A stretch of DNA of 64,000 nucleotides from Bacteroidales bacterium UBA6851 (GTDB taxonomy: Bacteria; Bacteroidota; Bacteroidia; Bacteroidales; UBA932). A program made the position numbers and the translations under genes. Shown in pieces: positions 1 through 7,425 of the stretch (position 1 is the first letter of the stretch; the number at the start of each line of letters is the position of its first letter). Where the stretch lies: the NCBI GenBank assembly GCA_002451795.1, contig DKDJ01000012.1, positions 74,792 through 138,791 on the forward strand, in the 5' to 3' direction. Below the pieces are notes generated by a model. That model had not been told where the DNA came from, searched no databases, and saw only the letters and a list, made by a program, of their open reading frames with translations.

Positions 1-2047
1 GCTCGAGTGCGCGGGTATCTTGAGGAAAGTCAAAGATGAGCGGTCTCATGAATGTGTTACCTTCGAAAGAGACTTTTGCAGCCCAGCTGTATATATAAGG
101 CAATAGTCTATAACGCATTTGTACAGCATTCTTGAATAGCTGCTCCGCTTCTGCACCGTAGTGCCAAGGCTCAGTATCACTCATGTAGCCATGTACTCTC
201 ATCAGAGGAAGGAATACGCTTGTCTGAACCCACCTGAGCATCCTCTCAATATAGTCTTTGTCGGTATATTGGTTCCTTGGCCGGAAGAATCCACCTGCGT
301 CGTATGTCCACCATGCCTGTCCTGCTGCCATCATACCGAGTCCTGCACTTATCTGGGTTTTGAGCGTATTCCAATCATTGCCCACGTCTCCAGACCATGT
401 AGCCGCTCCATAGCGCTGCATGCCAGGGAATGCACTCCTGGTAAGTATCATGCTTCTACGCTCAGGACTATCCTTCCTAAGACCCTCATAAACAGTCTTG
501 CTTACGAGCAGCGGGTAACAGTTGCGCACCAGTTCTCCGTGCATGGTGCCGTTGGCTACCATTCTTCCCACCAGGTCGTCATTCTCCGGCTCTGTGGCGT
601 CTTGCCACCATGCATCGATGCCGAACGGTTTGAGAAGCCTGTTGCTAAAATTGCTCCAATAGGCTTGTGCTGCATCCGGATTAAAAAAGTCAATCCAGTC
701 AGTGTCAGGAATGTAGCAGCCTTTGTCAAGCATCTGCTTTCCAAGATCGGAACTCTTGTCTATCTTGGACCATACGGAGAGCATAAGTCGCGTGTTCATG
801 TCGTGCAAACTATCCGTAAGGGCTTTCGGTGACGGGTAGTTCTTGGAATCAAAAACCATGGAGTTCCAGCCAGTATCTCCCCACCACTGCCAGTCCTGTA
901 CGATAAGGTCTAAAGGAATCTGCTTCTCGCGGAAAGTCTCAGCATTGCGGATAATCTCTTCGGAACTGTGATACCTCTCGCGGCAGTGAATATATCCTAG
1001 CGCCCATTGCGGCATCATTGGAATCTCCCCTGTGAGCGTGCGATAGGATGAAACAATCTCATCGGCTGTACCTACGAATACGGTATAATCTACCGCATCC
1101 GCTACGGGCGAAGATAGTACTGTGGTTCCGTCATCCATACGCAGTCCCAATGTAGGTGTATCATCCTTTTCCATATCGGCAGTGATGCTATGCTTTCCTG
1201 CTTCAAGATACACTATGGCAGAGCAAGTAGGCGGAAGCCATAGATTTCTAAGGTCAAATACAGGTTTGTCGTCAATGAGAAGACTGTGCCTTCTGGCCAT
1301 CGTTCGTCCGCAGTCCAGGATAAGAGACCATTTCCCACTCTTAGGAATATCAATTTCCGCGGTAAATCGGCTTCCTGTACGGAGTTCACGACGTCCGCCG
1401 GTCGTGGTGGTGATGTCCACAGTCTGGGTGCCAGTGTCGCTATCCTCCACACGGGTCAGAGGAATGGTCATCTGCGGAGGATTGAAGTCGGTGCGTCCGA
1501 GATTGTTCCATAGCAGACCATATCCCTTGCTTGAAACGTACATCGGAAGAGAGATCTGGGTGTTGACCTGGGTCAGACGTCTTGTGAGTCCGCGCACGTT
1601 GGTGTATCCGTCCTGAAACTGCCCCAGTCCATATTGGTACTCGCCATCAGCTGTCCTTACGTCAACACTTGCGCTGAATACGTCCATGTCGTAGAGCTTT
1701 TCCCTAACAAGACTATGCTTGTCGGCACAGAAAACCTTGCTTCCAGTGCGGTCAATTACTGAAACTGTGCCTTCGGATGGGTCTACTTTCACACTGTATT
1801 CTGCGGTGCGGATAGTCATTGTCCCATCCGCACTTGTAAAACTGCTGTGTTTGACGCTTGTCGTTTCTATGTATGAAAATTCCGGGAGATGGAGGTCCAG
1901 CCCTTCGCTGTATCTGATGCGGACCGCATGTCCGTTCATCGGCGTAACCTCAAGAGTCCCGTTTCCGAACCCTACTTTCTCCTGAGCGTTAAGGCTTAAT
2001 AGGAAGAATGTCGATACGGAAAGAATCGCGAGAAATCTTCGAATCAT
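1..2047 (-). CDS. GH31 family alpha-glycosidase (partial, C-terminus outside window)
   Basis: About 680 codons are open from the ATG at 2047 to the window edge, so the C-terminal part is missing. The N-terminus is a signal peptide (MIRRFLAILSVSTFFLLSLNA), so the enzyme is exported. After an N-terminal beta-sandwich there is an inserted segment at roughly residues 195-290 that looks like a PA14-type domain, as in bacterial alpha-xylosidases. The GH31 barrel shows WWQDATEPE, whose Asp fits the family nucleophile, and WSGDVGNDW, whose Asp fits the acid/base. GH31 enzymes release alpha-linked glucose or xylose from oligosaccharides; alpha-xylosidase is the best guess because of the insert, but substrate is inference. 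It lies 17 bases downstream of rubrerythrin on the same strand, with no obvious terminator between them. Confidence 0.9.
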   Translation of the reverse strand, partial: MIRRFLAILSVSTFFLLSLNAQEKVGFGNGTLEVTPMNGHAVRIRYSEGLDLHLPEFSYIETTSVKHSSFTSADGTMTIRTAEYSVKVDPSEGTVSVIDRTGSKVFCADKHSLVREKLYDMDVFSASVDVRTADGEYQYGLGQFQDGYTNVRGLTRRLTQVNTQISLPMYVSSKGYGLLWNNLGRTDFNPPQMTIPLTRVEDSDTGTQTVDITTTTGGRRELRTGSRFTAEIDIPKSGKWSLILDCGRTMARRHSLLIDDKPVFDLRNLWLPPTCSAIVYLEAGKHSITADMEKDDTPTLGLRMDDGTTVLSSPVADAVDYTVFVGTADEIVSSYRTLTGEIPMMPQWALGYIHCRERYHSSEEIIRNAETFREKQIPLDLIVQDWQWWGDTGWNSMVFDSKNYPSPKALTDSLHDMNTRLMLSVWSKIDKSSDLGKQMLDKGCYIPDTDWIDFFNPDAAQAYWSNFSNRLLKPFGIDAWWQDATEPENDDLVGRMVANGTMHGELVRNCYPLLVSKTVYEGLRKDSPERRSMILTRSAFPGMQRYGAATWSGDVGNDWNTLKTQISAGLGMMAAGQAWWTYDAGGFFRPRNQYTDKDYIERMLRWVQTSVFLPLMRVHGYMSDTEPWHYGAEAEQLFKNAVQMRYRLLPYIYSWAAKVSFEGNTFMRPLIFDFPQDTRALE

Positions 2048-2064
2048 TGAAATGCCTGAATCAA

Positions 2065-2604
2065 TTAATAATTCTCGCAATTGAGCTCAAAATAAGACTG
2101 TGGGTGGTTACATGTAGGGCAAACCTCTGGGGCTGATGTCCCTACGATGATATGCCCGCAATTGCGGCATTCCCATACCTTTACTTCGCTCTTGGCAAAT
2201 ACTGCTGCAGTCTCGACATTCTTAAGAAGAGCCCTATACCTCTCTTCGTGGTGTTTCTCAATCGCGGCGACAAGTCTGAACTTGACTGCAAGCTCAGGGA
2301 ATCCTTCTTTTTCAGCAGTATCAGCGAATCCGGAATACATGTCGGTCCACTCATAATTTTCGCCTTCTGCTGCTGCGGAAAGATTCTCCGCCGTGTTACC
2401 GATTCCATTCAACTCCTTGAACCAGAGTTTTGCGTGTTCTTTTTCGTTGTCTGCTGTCTTCAGGAAGAGAGCAGCGATTTGCTCATATCCTTCTTTTTTG
2501 GCCTTGGATGCAAAATAGGTGTACTTGTTGCGTGCCTGTGATTCACCGGCGAAAGCTTCCATCAGATTCTTTTCAGTCTGAGTGCCAGAATACTTTGTTT
2601 TCAT
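2065..2604 (-). CDS. rbr: Rubrerythrin
   Basis: Peroxide-detoxifying non-haem iron protein of anaerobes, 179 residues from the ATG at 2604 (MKTKYSGTQTEKNLMEAF). An upstream in-frame start would place 14 unrelated residues before this and is rejected. The N-terminal ferritin-like four-helix domain has the diiron ligand motifs EAFAGESQARNKY and AIEKHHEERY. The C-terminal rubredoxin-like domain has CRNCG and CPTCNHP for a single iron. Cytoplasmic; it reduces hydrogen peroxide with electrons from rubredoxin or NAD(P)H. A TATATTTG element lies 29 bases upstream. Confidence 0.96.
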   Translation of the reverse strand: MKTKYSGTQTEKNLMEAFAGESQARNKYTYFASKAKKEGYEQIAALFLKTADNEKEHAKLWFKELNGIGNTAENLSAAAEGENYEWTDMYSGFADTAEKEGFPELAVKFRLVAAIEKHHEERYRALLKNVETAAVFAKSEVKVWECRNCGHIIVGTSAPEVCPTCNHPQSYFELNCENY

Positions 2605-2633
2605 TATGAGTTGTTTTAATGTGTAATGGTAGA

Positions 2634-2641
2634 CAAATATA
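2634..2641 (-). promoter_or_regulatory. Promoter -7 element of rubrerythrin
   Basis: TATATTTG on the minus strand matches the Bacteroidota -7 consensus TAnnTTTG and lies about 30 bases before the rubrerythrin ATG. No good -33 element is visible. The next gene is transcribed divergently from the overlapping region. Confidence 0.6.
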
Positions 2642-2647
2642 GTCATA

Positions 2648-2680
2648 TTTGGTTTCTAAAGAAAATAATTCGTATCTTCG
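2648..2680 (+). promoter_or_regulatory. Promoter of the lipid-enzyme operon
   Basis: TTTG at 2648-2651, 21 bases, then TATCTTCG at 2673-2680 fits the Bacteroidota TTTG-N19-21-TAnnTTTG promoter with one mismatch. The ATG at 2686 is only five bases after the -7 element, so the transcript is probably leaderless. Confidence 0.6.
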
Positions 2681-2685
2681 CGGGC

Positions 2686-3381
2686 ATGGAAACAAAACAA
2701 GCGACAAGAATTCAGACATCGCTGCTAAATGCGGCAGAAAAAAAGGCTCTTGTATGGATGGCAGAGAGGATGCCCAAGTGGGTTTCTTCTGATATGCTAT
2801 CGGCTGTGGGCTTCGTGGGAGCAGTAATTATTGCGGTGGGCTTTGTATTGTCCACATACAATATCAATTATCTTTGGTTGTCCTCTTTCGGACTTGTTGT
2901 CAACTGGTTCGGCGATTCCTTGGATGGTACTCTTGCGAGAGTACGCAAGCACCAGCGGCCTATTTATGGCTACTATCTTGACCATATGCTGGACGGCATT
3001 AATGAAAGTCTTATGTTCCTTGGTGCTGGTCTATCCTCACTGATGCATCTTTCGCTTGCGTTATGTATTCTTGTGCTATACTTGCTGTTGACTATCAATG
3101 TTAGCATCAATGCACATCTCAAGCATGAATTCAAGCTGACCTATGCCAAACTTGGACCTACGGAGTTCAGGCTTATTATCATGATAGTCAATACTCTGTT
3201 TGTTTTCATAAGGCCACTTCGAGAATTCTCTACTGATATTGCCATTTGTGGCTTTACCACAACGTTGAGCGCCCTTGACATAGTAGCCGTGGGCATTATT
3301 CTCATCCTGGCGGTAATGTTCATCGTCACAATGTTCAATGATCTTCGCGACTACGACAAGATGGATCCGAAAACCTGGTAG
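2686..3381 (+). CDS. CDP-alcohol phosphatidyltransferase family membrane protein
   Basis: Integral membrane enzyme, 231 residues from the ATG at 2686 (METKQATRIQ). It carries the family signature DSLDGTLARVRKH followed by GYYLDHMLD, giving the four metal-binding aspartates and the DG..AR core. Several hydrophobic helices follow. Members transfer a phosphoalcohol from CDP-activated lipid or alcohol to an acceptor alcohol, making phospholipids such as phosphatidylglycerol phosphate or phosphatidylinositol phosphate. The exact alcohol is not evident. First gene of a four-gene run with 3-6 base gaps (cardiolipin synthase, UbiA prenyltransferase, radical SAM). Confidence 0.85.
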   Translation: METKQATRIQTSLLNAAEKKALVWMAERMPKWVSSDMLSAVGFVGAVIIAVGFVLSTYNINYLWLSSFGLVVNWFGDSLDGTLARVRKHQRPIYGYYLDHMLDGINESLMFLGAGLSSLMHLSLALCILVLYLLLTINVSINAHLKHEFKLTYAKLGPTEFRLIIMIVNTLFVFIRPLREFSTDIAICGFTTTLSALDIVAVGIILILAVMFIVTMFNDLRDYDKMDPKTW

Positions 3382-3384
3382 GGC

Positions 3385-4791
3385 ATGAGCGTCTGGCTAG
3401 AAGTTCTTTTTGGTCTCATTCTGCTGAGCACCATTGTGCTTGTGATAGGCGAAAACAGGCATCCGGTAAAGACTCTCGCGTGGCTCATGGTGCTGATTTT
3501 CTTGCCTGTTCTAGGTTTTGTACTGTATTTTCTTTTCGGAATGGACAAGAAGCATCGTCGGCTGGTATCAGATGCTGATCTGCGTCGCTTCAAGAAACAT
3601 ACTGAGACTCTGTATGAGAATCAAATTTGTGAAGCGCCTCCAAAGGATTATAAGGATTTGATGAATCTGCTTCGCGCGGCCAACCTGTCTTATCCTCTCG
3701 GGGGTAATTCGGTGCGTCAGTATACGGATTTTGATTCCATGTTTACGGATCTTCTCGCGGATCTTAATTCGGCCACCGACCATATTCATTTTGAGTTCTT
3801 TAAATTTGAGGATGATCGAATTGGCCGTCAGGTGGAGGAGATTCTTGTACGTAAGGCGTCTGAGGGGGTTAAGGTTAGAGTACAATACGATGATGCGGCT
3901 AATATAGGACATCGCTCTTTTTTCAGGCGGATGAGAGAGAAAGGCGTTCAGGTTCAGCCTTTTATAAAGGTTATGATTCCTTTCATATCGAGCGATACTA
4001 ACTATCGTAATCACAGAAAAGTGGTGGTGGTTGATGGTAAAGTGGGTTATATAGGGGGAATGAACATTGCAGAACGCTATTCTGTGGGAATTAGAGGCGG
4101 TGTATGGCGCGATACTCATATAAGGGTTTGCGGGCCAGCCGTGTCTGAGATGCAGACGTCTTTCCTCGTAGACTGGCAGTTTTCCTCGCATCAAGTGCTG
4201 GACGAGGATAGATATTATCCTTTGGTGGAACCACAGGGTGATGTGCTTATGCAGGTAGCCACTTCTGGTCCGATGGATGAATGGAGTGTTATAATGCAGG
4301 GTGTGATACAAATGATAGCCCAGAGTAAGAAGTACATATATATCCAGTCTCCTTATCTGATTCCGACGGAGCCTGTGCTGCTTGCATTGAGGAATGCCGC
4401 ATTGGCGGGCGTGGATGTGAGGATAATGATTCCTTATCACGGAGACAAGGGCGTTATGCCGCCTCTTGCCTCGCGTTCTTATGTTAAAGATGTAATTACC
4501 GCTGGAGTGAAAGTGTACTTCTATGACAATGGATATATGCATTCTAAAGCCATTGTTTCTGATGACCGTGTTGCTTCTATCGGTTCTACAAATATGGATG
4601 TAAGAAGCTATGAGCAGGATTTTGAGATCAATGCTTTCATCTATGACAAGAAAGTCGCCAAGGATGTGAAGTCGGCTTTCCTGGCGGATCAGGAGCATTC
4701 ATGGCTTGTGGATCCTCAGAAATGGGCTTCGCGTTCGCGTTTTGTGCGCTTCAAAGAGTCTCTTGCAAGGCTGACGTCTCCTTTGCTTTAG
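3385..4791 (+). CDS. cls: Cardiolipin synthase (phospholipase D type)
   Basis: 468 residues, normal for the family. Two N-terminal transmembrane helices (about residues 3-24 and 30-52) are followed by two phospholipase D domains. Each has an HKD motif: HRKVVVVDGKVGYIGGMN near residue 213 and HSKAIVSDDRVASIGSTN near residue 390. The enzyme joins two phosphatidylglycerol molecules, or phosphatidylglycerol and another phospholipid, into cardiolipin at the inner membrane. It starts three bases after the preceding stop codon, so it is almost certainly cotranscribed with the CDP-alcohol phosphatidyltransferase. Confidence 0.94.
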   Translation: MSVWLEVLFGLILLSTIVLVIGENRHPVKTLAWLMVLIFLPVLGFVLYFLFGMDKKHRRLVSDADLRRFKKHTETLYENQICEAPPKDYKDLMNLLRAANLSYPLGGNSVRQYTDFDSMFTDLLADLNSATDHIHFEFFKFEDDRIGRQVEEILVRKASEGVKVRVQYDDAANIGHRSFFRRMREKGVQVQPFIKVMIPFISSDTNYRNHRKVVVVDGKVGYIGGMNIAERYSVGIRGGVWRDTHIRVCGPAVSEMQTSFLVDWQFSSHQVLDEDRYYPLVEPQGDVLMQVATSGPMDEWSVIMQGVIQMIAQSKKYIYIQSPYLIPTEPVLLALRNAALAGVDVRIMIPYHGDKGVMPPLASRSYVKDVITAGVKVYFYDNGYMHSKAIVSDDRVASIGSTNMDVRSYEQDFEINAFIYDKKVAKDVKSAFLADQEHSWLVDPQKWASRSRFVRFKESLARLTSPLL

Positions 4792-4797
4792 AAAGGT

Positions 4798-5829
4798 ATG
4801 GTCCTTAAAACATGGTTTAAAAATGCTAGGTCAGTGTCTCTGATGCAGAGTGGTATGCCAGCCCTGCTTGCTGTCGTTATGGCAGCAGATCAGAGTGGCT
4901 TTGGCCTGTGGCAGGCGCTGCTTGCCGTAGTGGGAGTGATGAGCGCTCACTTGGGGATGAATCTTGCTGATGACTATTTCGATTACAAAGCAGATATGCA
5001 CTCTGATAGGGATAGGGTGATTAGAAAGGGCTTTCGGGCCATGTCAGTGAAATACCCGTATCTTATAGACGGCAGTGTTACTCCGGACGGACTGCTGCGT
5101 GCGATTTTATCTTTCGGTGGTATAGCGGTTGCCTGTGGGGGTGTGGTTTTTATTTCCCGGAGCCTAAGCGGTGGATTTGTGGGACCTAACGGTAGTTGGT
5201 GGATATTGGCAATAGCCACGATAGCCTGCCTTCTTGGCTGGTTCTATTCCGCACCTCCGCTGAAACTCGCATACAGGGGGCTTGGGGAGATTGTTATAGG
5301 TGTGATATTTGGTCCACTTCTTATGACTGGTGTGTATTACTCTGCATGTGGAATGGTGAGTGTGGATGTGGTGATGGTTTCAATACCAGTTGGGCTTTTG
5401 GTTCTGAATATTCTATTTACACATAGTTTTATCGAGCGAGAGAGTGATGCCGCTTCCAATAAGATGACACTTGCGCGTCTGTTGGGGTCTAACACTGCCA
5501 ATATGGCTGCCGCATACTTGATTAATTTCCTGCCATATCTGATAGTAGTCGTATCTGTGCTTTTGGGGGATATGTCTGTGTGGTATCTTCTTGTTTTGGT
5601 GATGGTTCCCAATTCGGTATGGCTGTGCCGCTCTCTCTCGGCCTTCAATAGAGGCGAGACAGGCGTTCCTCAAAAACCTCAGTGGTGGCTTGGTCCTATG
5701 GGAAACTGGGATCAAGTGAGGGCCAGGGGCATAGATTGGTTTCTGATGCGCTGGCTTGCAGCCCGCAATATTCTTAGCGGGTTCTGTGCTATAGTATTTG
5801 TGGTTCGGTTAGTTTTGCTGTTTTTCTAG
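4798..5829 (+). CDS. UbiA-family prenyltransferase
   Basis: 343-residue polytopic membrane protein with about eight hydrophobic helices. The first Asp-rich motif is NLADDYFDYKADMHSDRDR near residue 56 and the second region is ERESDAASNKMTLARLLG near residue 215, similar to MenA-type 1,4-dihydroxy-2-naphthoate polyprenyltransferases. The family attaches an isoprenoid chain to an aromatic or polar acceptor. Quinone synthesis is one possibility, but no other menaquinone gene is nearby and the context is phospholipid synthesis, so a lipid-modifying role is also possible. Start six bases after the cardiolipin synthase stop. Confidence 0.85.
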   Translation: MVLKTWFKNARSVSLMQSGMPALLAVVMAADQSGFGLWQALLAVVGVMSAHLGMNLADDYFDYKADMHSDRDRVIRKGFRAMSVKYPYLIDGSVTPDGLLRAILSFGGIAVACGGVVFISRSLSGGFVGPNGSWWILAIATIACLLGWFYSAPPLKLAYRGLGEIVIGVIFGPLLMTGVYYSACGMVSVDVVMVSIPVGLLVLNILFTHSFIERESDAASNKMTLARLLGSNTANMAAAYLINFLPYLIVVVSVLLGDMSVWYLLVLVMVPNSVWLCRSLSAFNRGETGVPQKPQWWLGPMGNWDQVRARGIDWFLMRWLAARNILSGFCAIVFVVRLVLLFF

Positions 5830-5834
5830 GATTT

Positions 5835-6737
5835 ATGAACAAGATTTCAGAGTTTGCTTATCTTCCTTTCTGGTGGTTTAGGGCTGTTTTGGGCCGTCAT
5901 AAGCCTCTTCAGAGTGTTATCTTTATATCTGACAGATGTAATTTGAGTTGTAAGCATTGCAGTGTTTATAATCATACGCTTCCCAATGATAAGACTTTCT
6001 CCCAAATAGAAGAAGAGTTGCGGTATTGTTATTCGCTTGGGTCCCGTTTTGTGGATTTCGAGGGAGGGGAGCCGTTCTTATGGCACGACGGAGACAAGAC
6101 AGTCAATGACCTTTGCCGTCTTGCCCGTTCAATAGGCTTCTATTCCTGCACTATCACTACCAATGCTCAGCTTCCCTTTGATGGGGCAGTCGCAGATAGT
6201 ATCTGGGTCTCAATGGATGGTGTAGGGGAGGCTCATGAACGTATACGCGGAAAAGGCACATTCGAAAGACTGGAAAAGAACATCGCGACGTGTGGCTGTA
6301 GAAATTTGTCTGCAAATATGGCCATAAATAGTCTCAATTATGACTCCGTGGCTGCTTCTATTGAGTATGTGGCGGCTAATCCTGCGTTCAAGTGTATTTC
6401 TCTCAATTTTCACACTCCATTCCCTGGGACAGAGTCCCTTGAACTGCCTTATGAGCAGAGGGTGAAGGTGATAGATATGATACTTGACTATAAGAGAAAA
6501 GGCTACCCGATCATGAATTCACGCAGTGGATTGAAGAAAATGAGAGACAATGACTTCATTATGCGGTGTTGGATGACCAATTTTATTTTTGCGGATGGAA
6601 CGCGTAGTGATATATGTGCCGGATATGAGGCTGGACTCTGTCCGAAATGTGGATTCTGTATGGCAGGAGAGGAATCTGCTGTCATGGAACTCCGACCAGA
6701 CACTATTCTTTCTGGCCTGAAACTTCGATTAAAGTAA
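5835..6737 (+). CDS. Radical SAM protein of unknown reaction
   Basis: 300 residues. The radical SAM cluster motif CNLSCKHCSVY is near residue 36, followed by a GGEP motif (FEGGEPFLW) that binds SAM. The C-terminus has extra cysteines in DICAGYEAGLCPKCGFCM, suggesting a second iron-sulfur cluster of SPASM/twitch type. A hydrophobic aromatic stretch near the N-terminus (YLPFWWFRAVLG) could touch the membrane. It begins five bases after the UbiA-family gene and ends the operon. The reaction is not identifiable from sequence; by context it may modify a lipid or prenyl product. Confidence 0.85.
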   Translation: MNKISEFAYLPFWWFRAVLGRHKPLQSVIFISDRCNLSCKHCSVYNHTLPNDKTFSQIEEELRYCYSLGSRFVDFEGGEPFLWHDGDKTVNDLCRLARSIGFYSCTITTNAQLPFDGAVADSIWVSMDGVGEAHERIRGKGTFERLEKNIATCGCRNLSANMAINSLNYDSVAASIEYVAANPAFKCISLNFHTPFPGTESLELPYEQRVKVIDMILDYKRKGYPIMNSRSGLKKMRDNDFIMRCWMTNFIFADGTRSDICAGYEAGLCPKCGFCMAGEESAVMELRPDTILSGLKLRLK

Positions 6738-6790
6738 CCTATTCTGGGACTATTAACAGGTTGAGGCCCGAGTATTATGAGCTGATGTAG

Positions 6791-7156
6791 TTATGAAATA
6801 TTGGTTCCGAACGGCATTAAAGATAGGCGGAGGAGTTTGAGATGCTGTTTGGCGAATGGGATTCCTATTATGGTGATGGCGCATAGGAGCGCGAATATCA
6901 GATGGGTGATGGCTATTTCCCACCAACCTAATATTATCCACAGGATGTTGAATGCAGTAGGCAGACATCCGTATGATGGGGAGTAGGTGATGTCTCTGCC
7001 GAAAGGGCATAGCGCCAAAAATCCAAGTTTCCAGAGTTGGATGCCGAAAGGAATTCCGATAATAGTGAGGCAGGTGACGAGCCCCGCAATCATGTAAAGG
7101 AAGAAAACAAGAAATCCGCCTAGGATAAGCCAAAATAGATTGCCTAAGAAGTTCAT
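6791..7156 (-). CDS. YccF family inner-membrane protein
   Basis: 121 residues made of two similar hydrophobic halves, each with a TIIGIPFGIQLWKL-like motif (TIIGIPFGIQ near residue 32 and TIIGIPFAKQ near residue 94). This duplicated pattern identifies the YccF (DUF307) family. The molecular function of the family is not known. It converges on the lipid operon and stands alone. Confidence 0.88.
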   Translation of the reverse strand: MNFLGNLFWLILGGFLVFFLYMIAGLVTCLTIIGIPFGIQLWKLGFLALCPFGRDITYSPSYGCLPTAFNILWIILGWWEIAITHLIFALLCAITIIGIPFAKQHLKLLRLSLMPFGTNIS

Positions 7157-7210
7157 AATTAGAAACGTTTGTTATTGTCCGCTAAGTTAACGATTATTTC
7201 TTATAAGAGC

Positions 7211-7268
7211 AAAAAAGAGTGGCTGACTTAAAAGTAACGAGACTGACCAAAAAATTTTGATCAGTCTC
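7211..7268 (-). terminator. Terminator of tRNA-Thr with nested hairpins
   Basis: An inner inverted repeat (arms 7239-7252 and 7255-7268, one mismatch) lies just after the tRNA. An outer repeat, GAGTGGCT at 7217-7224 on the plus strand, can pair with the tRNA acceptor 3' strand at 7277-7284 and is followed on the minus strand by six T at 7216-7211. Both structures would stop transcription after the tRNA. Confidence 0.65.
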
Positions 7269-7276
7269 TCCTTGTG

Positions 7277-7349
7277 AGCCACTCACCAGGCTCGAACTGG
7301 CGACCTGCGCGTTACGAATGCGCTGCTCTACCGACTGAGCTAAAGTGGC
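7277..7349 (-). tRNA. tRNA-Thr (anticodon CGT)
   Basis: A 73-nt cloverleaf read on the minus strand. The acceptor stem GCCACTT pairs with GAGTGGC (one G-T pair), the D-arm is TAGCTCAGTCGGTAGAGCA, the anticodon loop is TTCGTAA with anticodon CGT for ACG codons, and the T-arm contains GTTCGAGC. One A-C mismatch closes the anticodon stem. No CCA is encoded. It sits between the nhaA terminator and its own terminator, with a consensus promoter directly upstream. Confidence 0.95.
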
Positions 7350-7361
7350 TTGTACAGTTTG

Positions 7362-7392
7362 CAAATATACAAAAAAACTCCGATACCCCAAA
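7362..7392 (-). promoter_or_regulatory. Promoter of tRNA-Thr
   Basis: On the minus strand TTTG (7392-7389), 19 bases, then TATATTTG (7369-7362) is a perfect match to the Bacteroidota promoter. The start of transcription would fall just before the tRNA 5' end at 7349. The -33 box lies in the loop of the nhaA terminator hairpin. Confidence 0.75.
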
Positions 7393-7409
7393 TAGGGTCG
7401 GAGCTTTTT
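7371..7409. terminator. Bidirectional terminator downstream of nhaA
   Basis: CTCCGA (7378-7383) and TCGGAG (7398-7403), extended by a CCC/GGG pair, form a hairpin flanked by seven A on the left and five T on the right. On the minus strand it is followed by a T-run and ends nhaA transcription just upstream of the tRNA gene. Confidence 0.8.
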
Positions 7410-7425
7410 GTACTTGAATGGTAAT

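Noticed and set aside
161..832. Long open frame on the plus strand opposite the GH31 gene
   Set aside because: It lies in the antisense of a well-supported GH31 coding region and has no recognisable protein features.
2626..2685. Upstream in-frame start for the CDP-alcohol phosphatidyltransferase
   Set aside because: It would place the promoter boxes inside the coding region; the ATG at 2686 fits the family start better.
3568..4698. 376-codon minus-strand frame across the cardiolipin synthase gene
   Set aside because: The plus-strand frame has both HKD motifs and membrane helices; the antisense frame is a composition effect.
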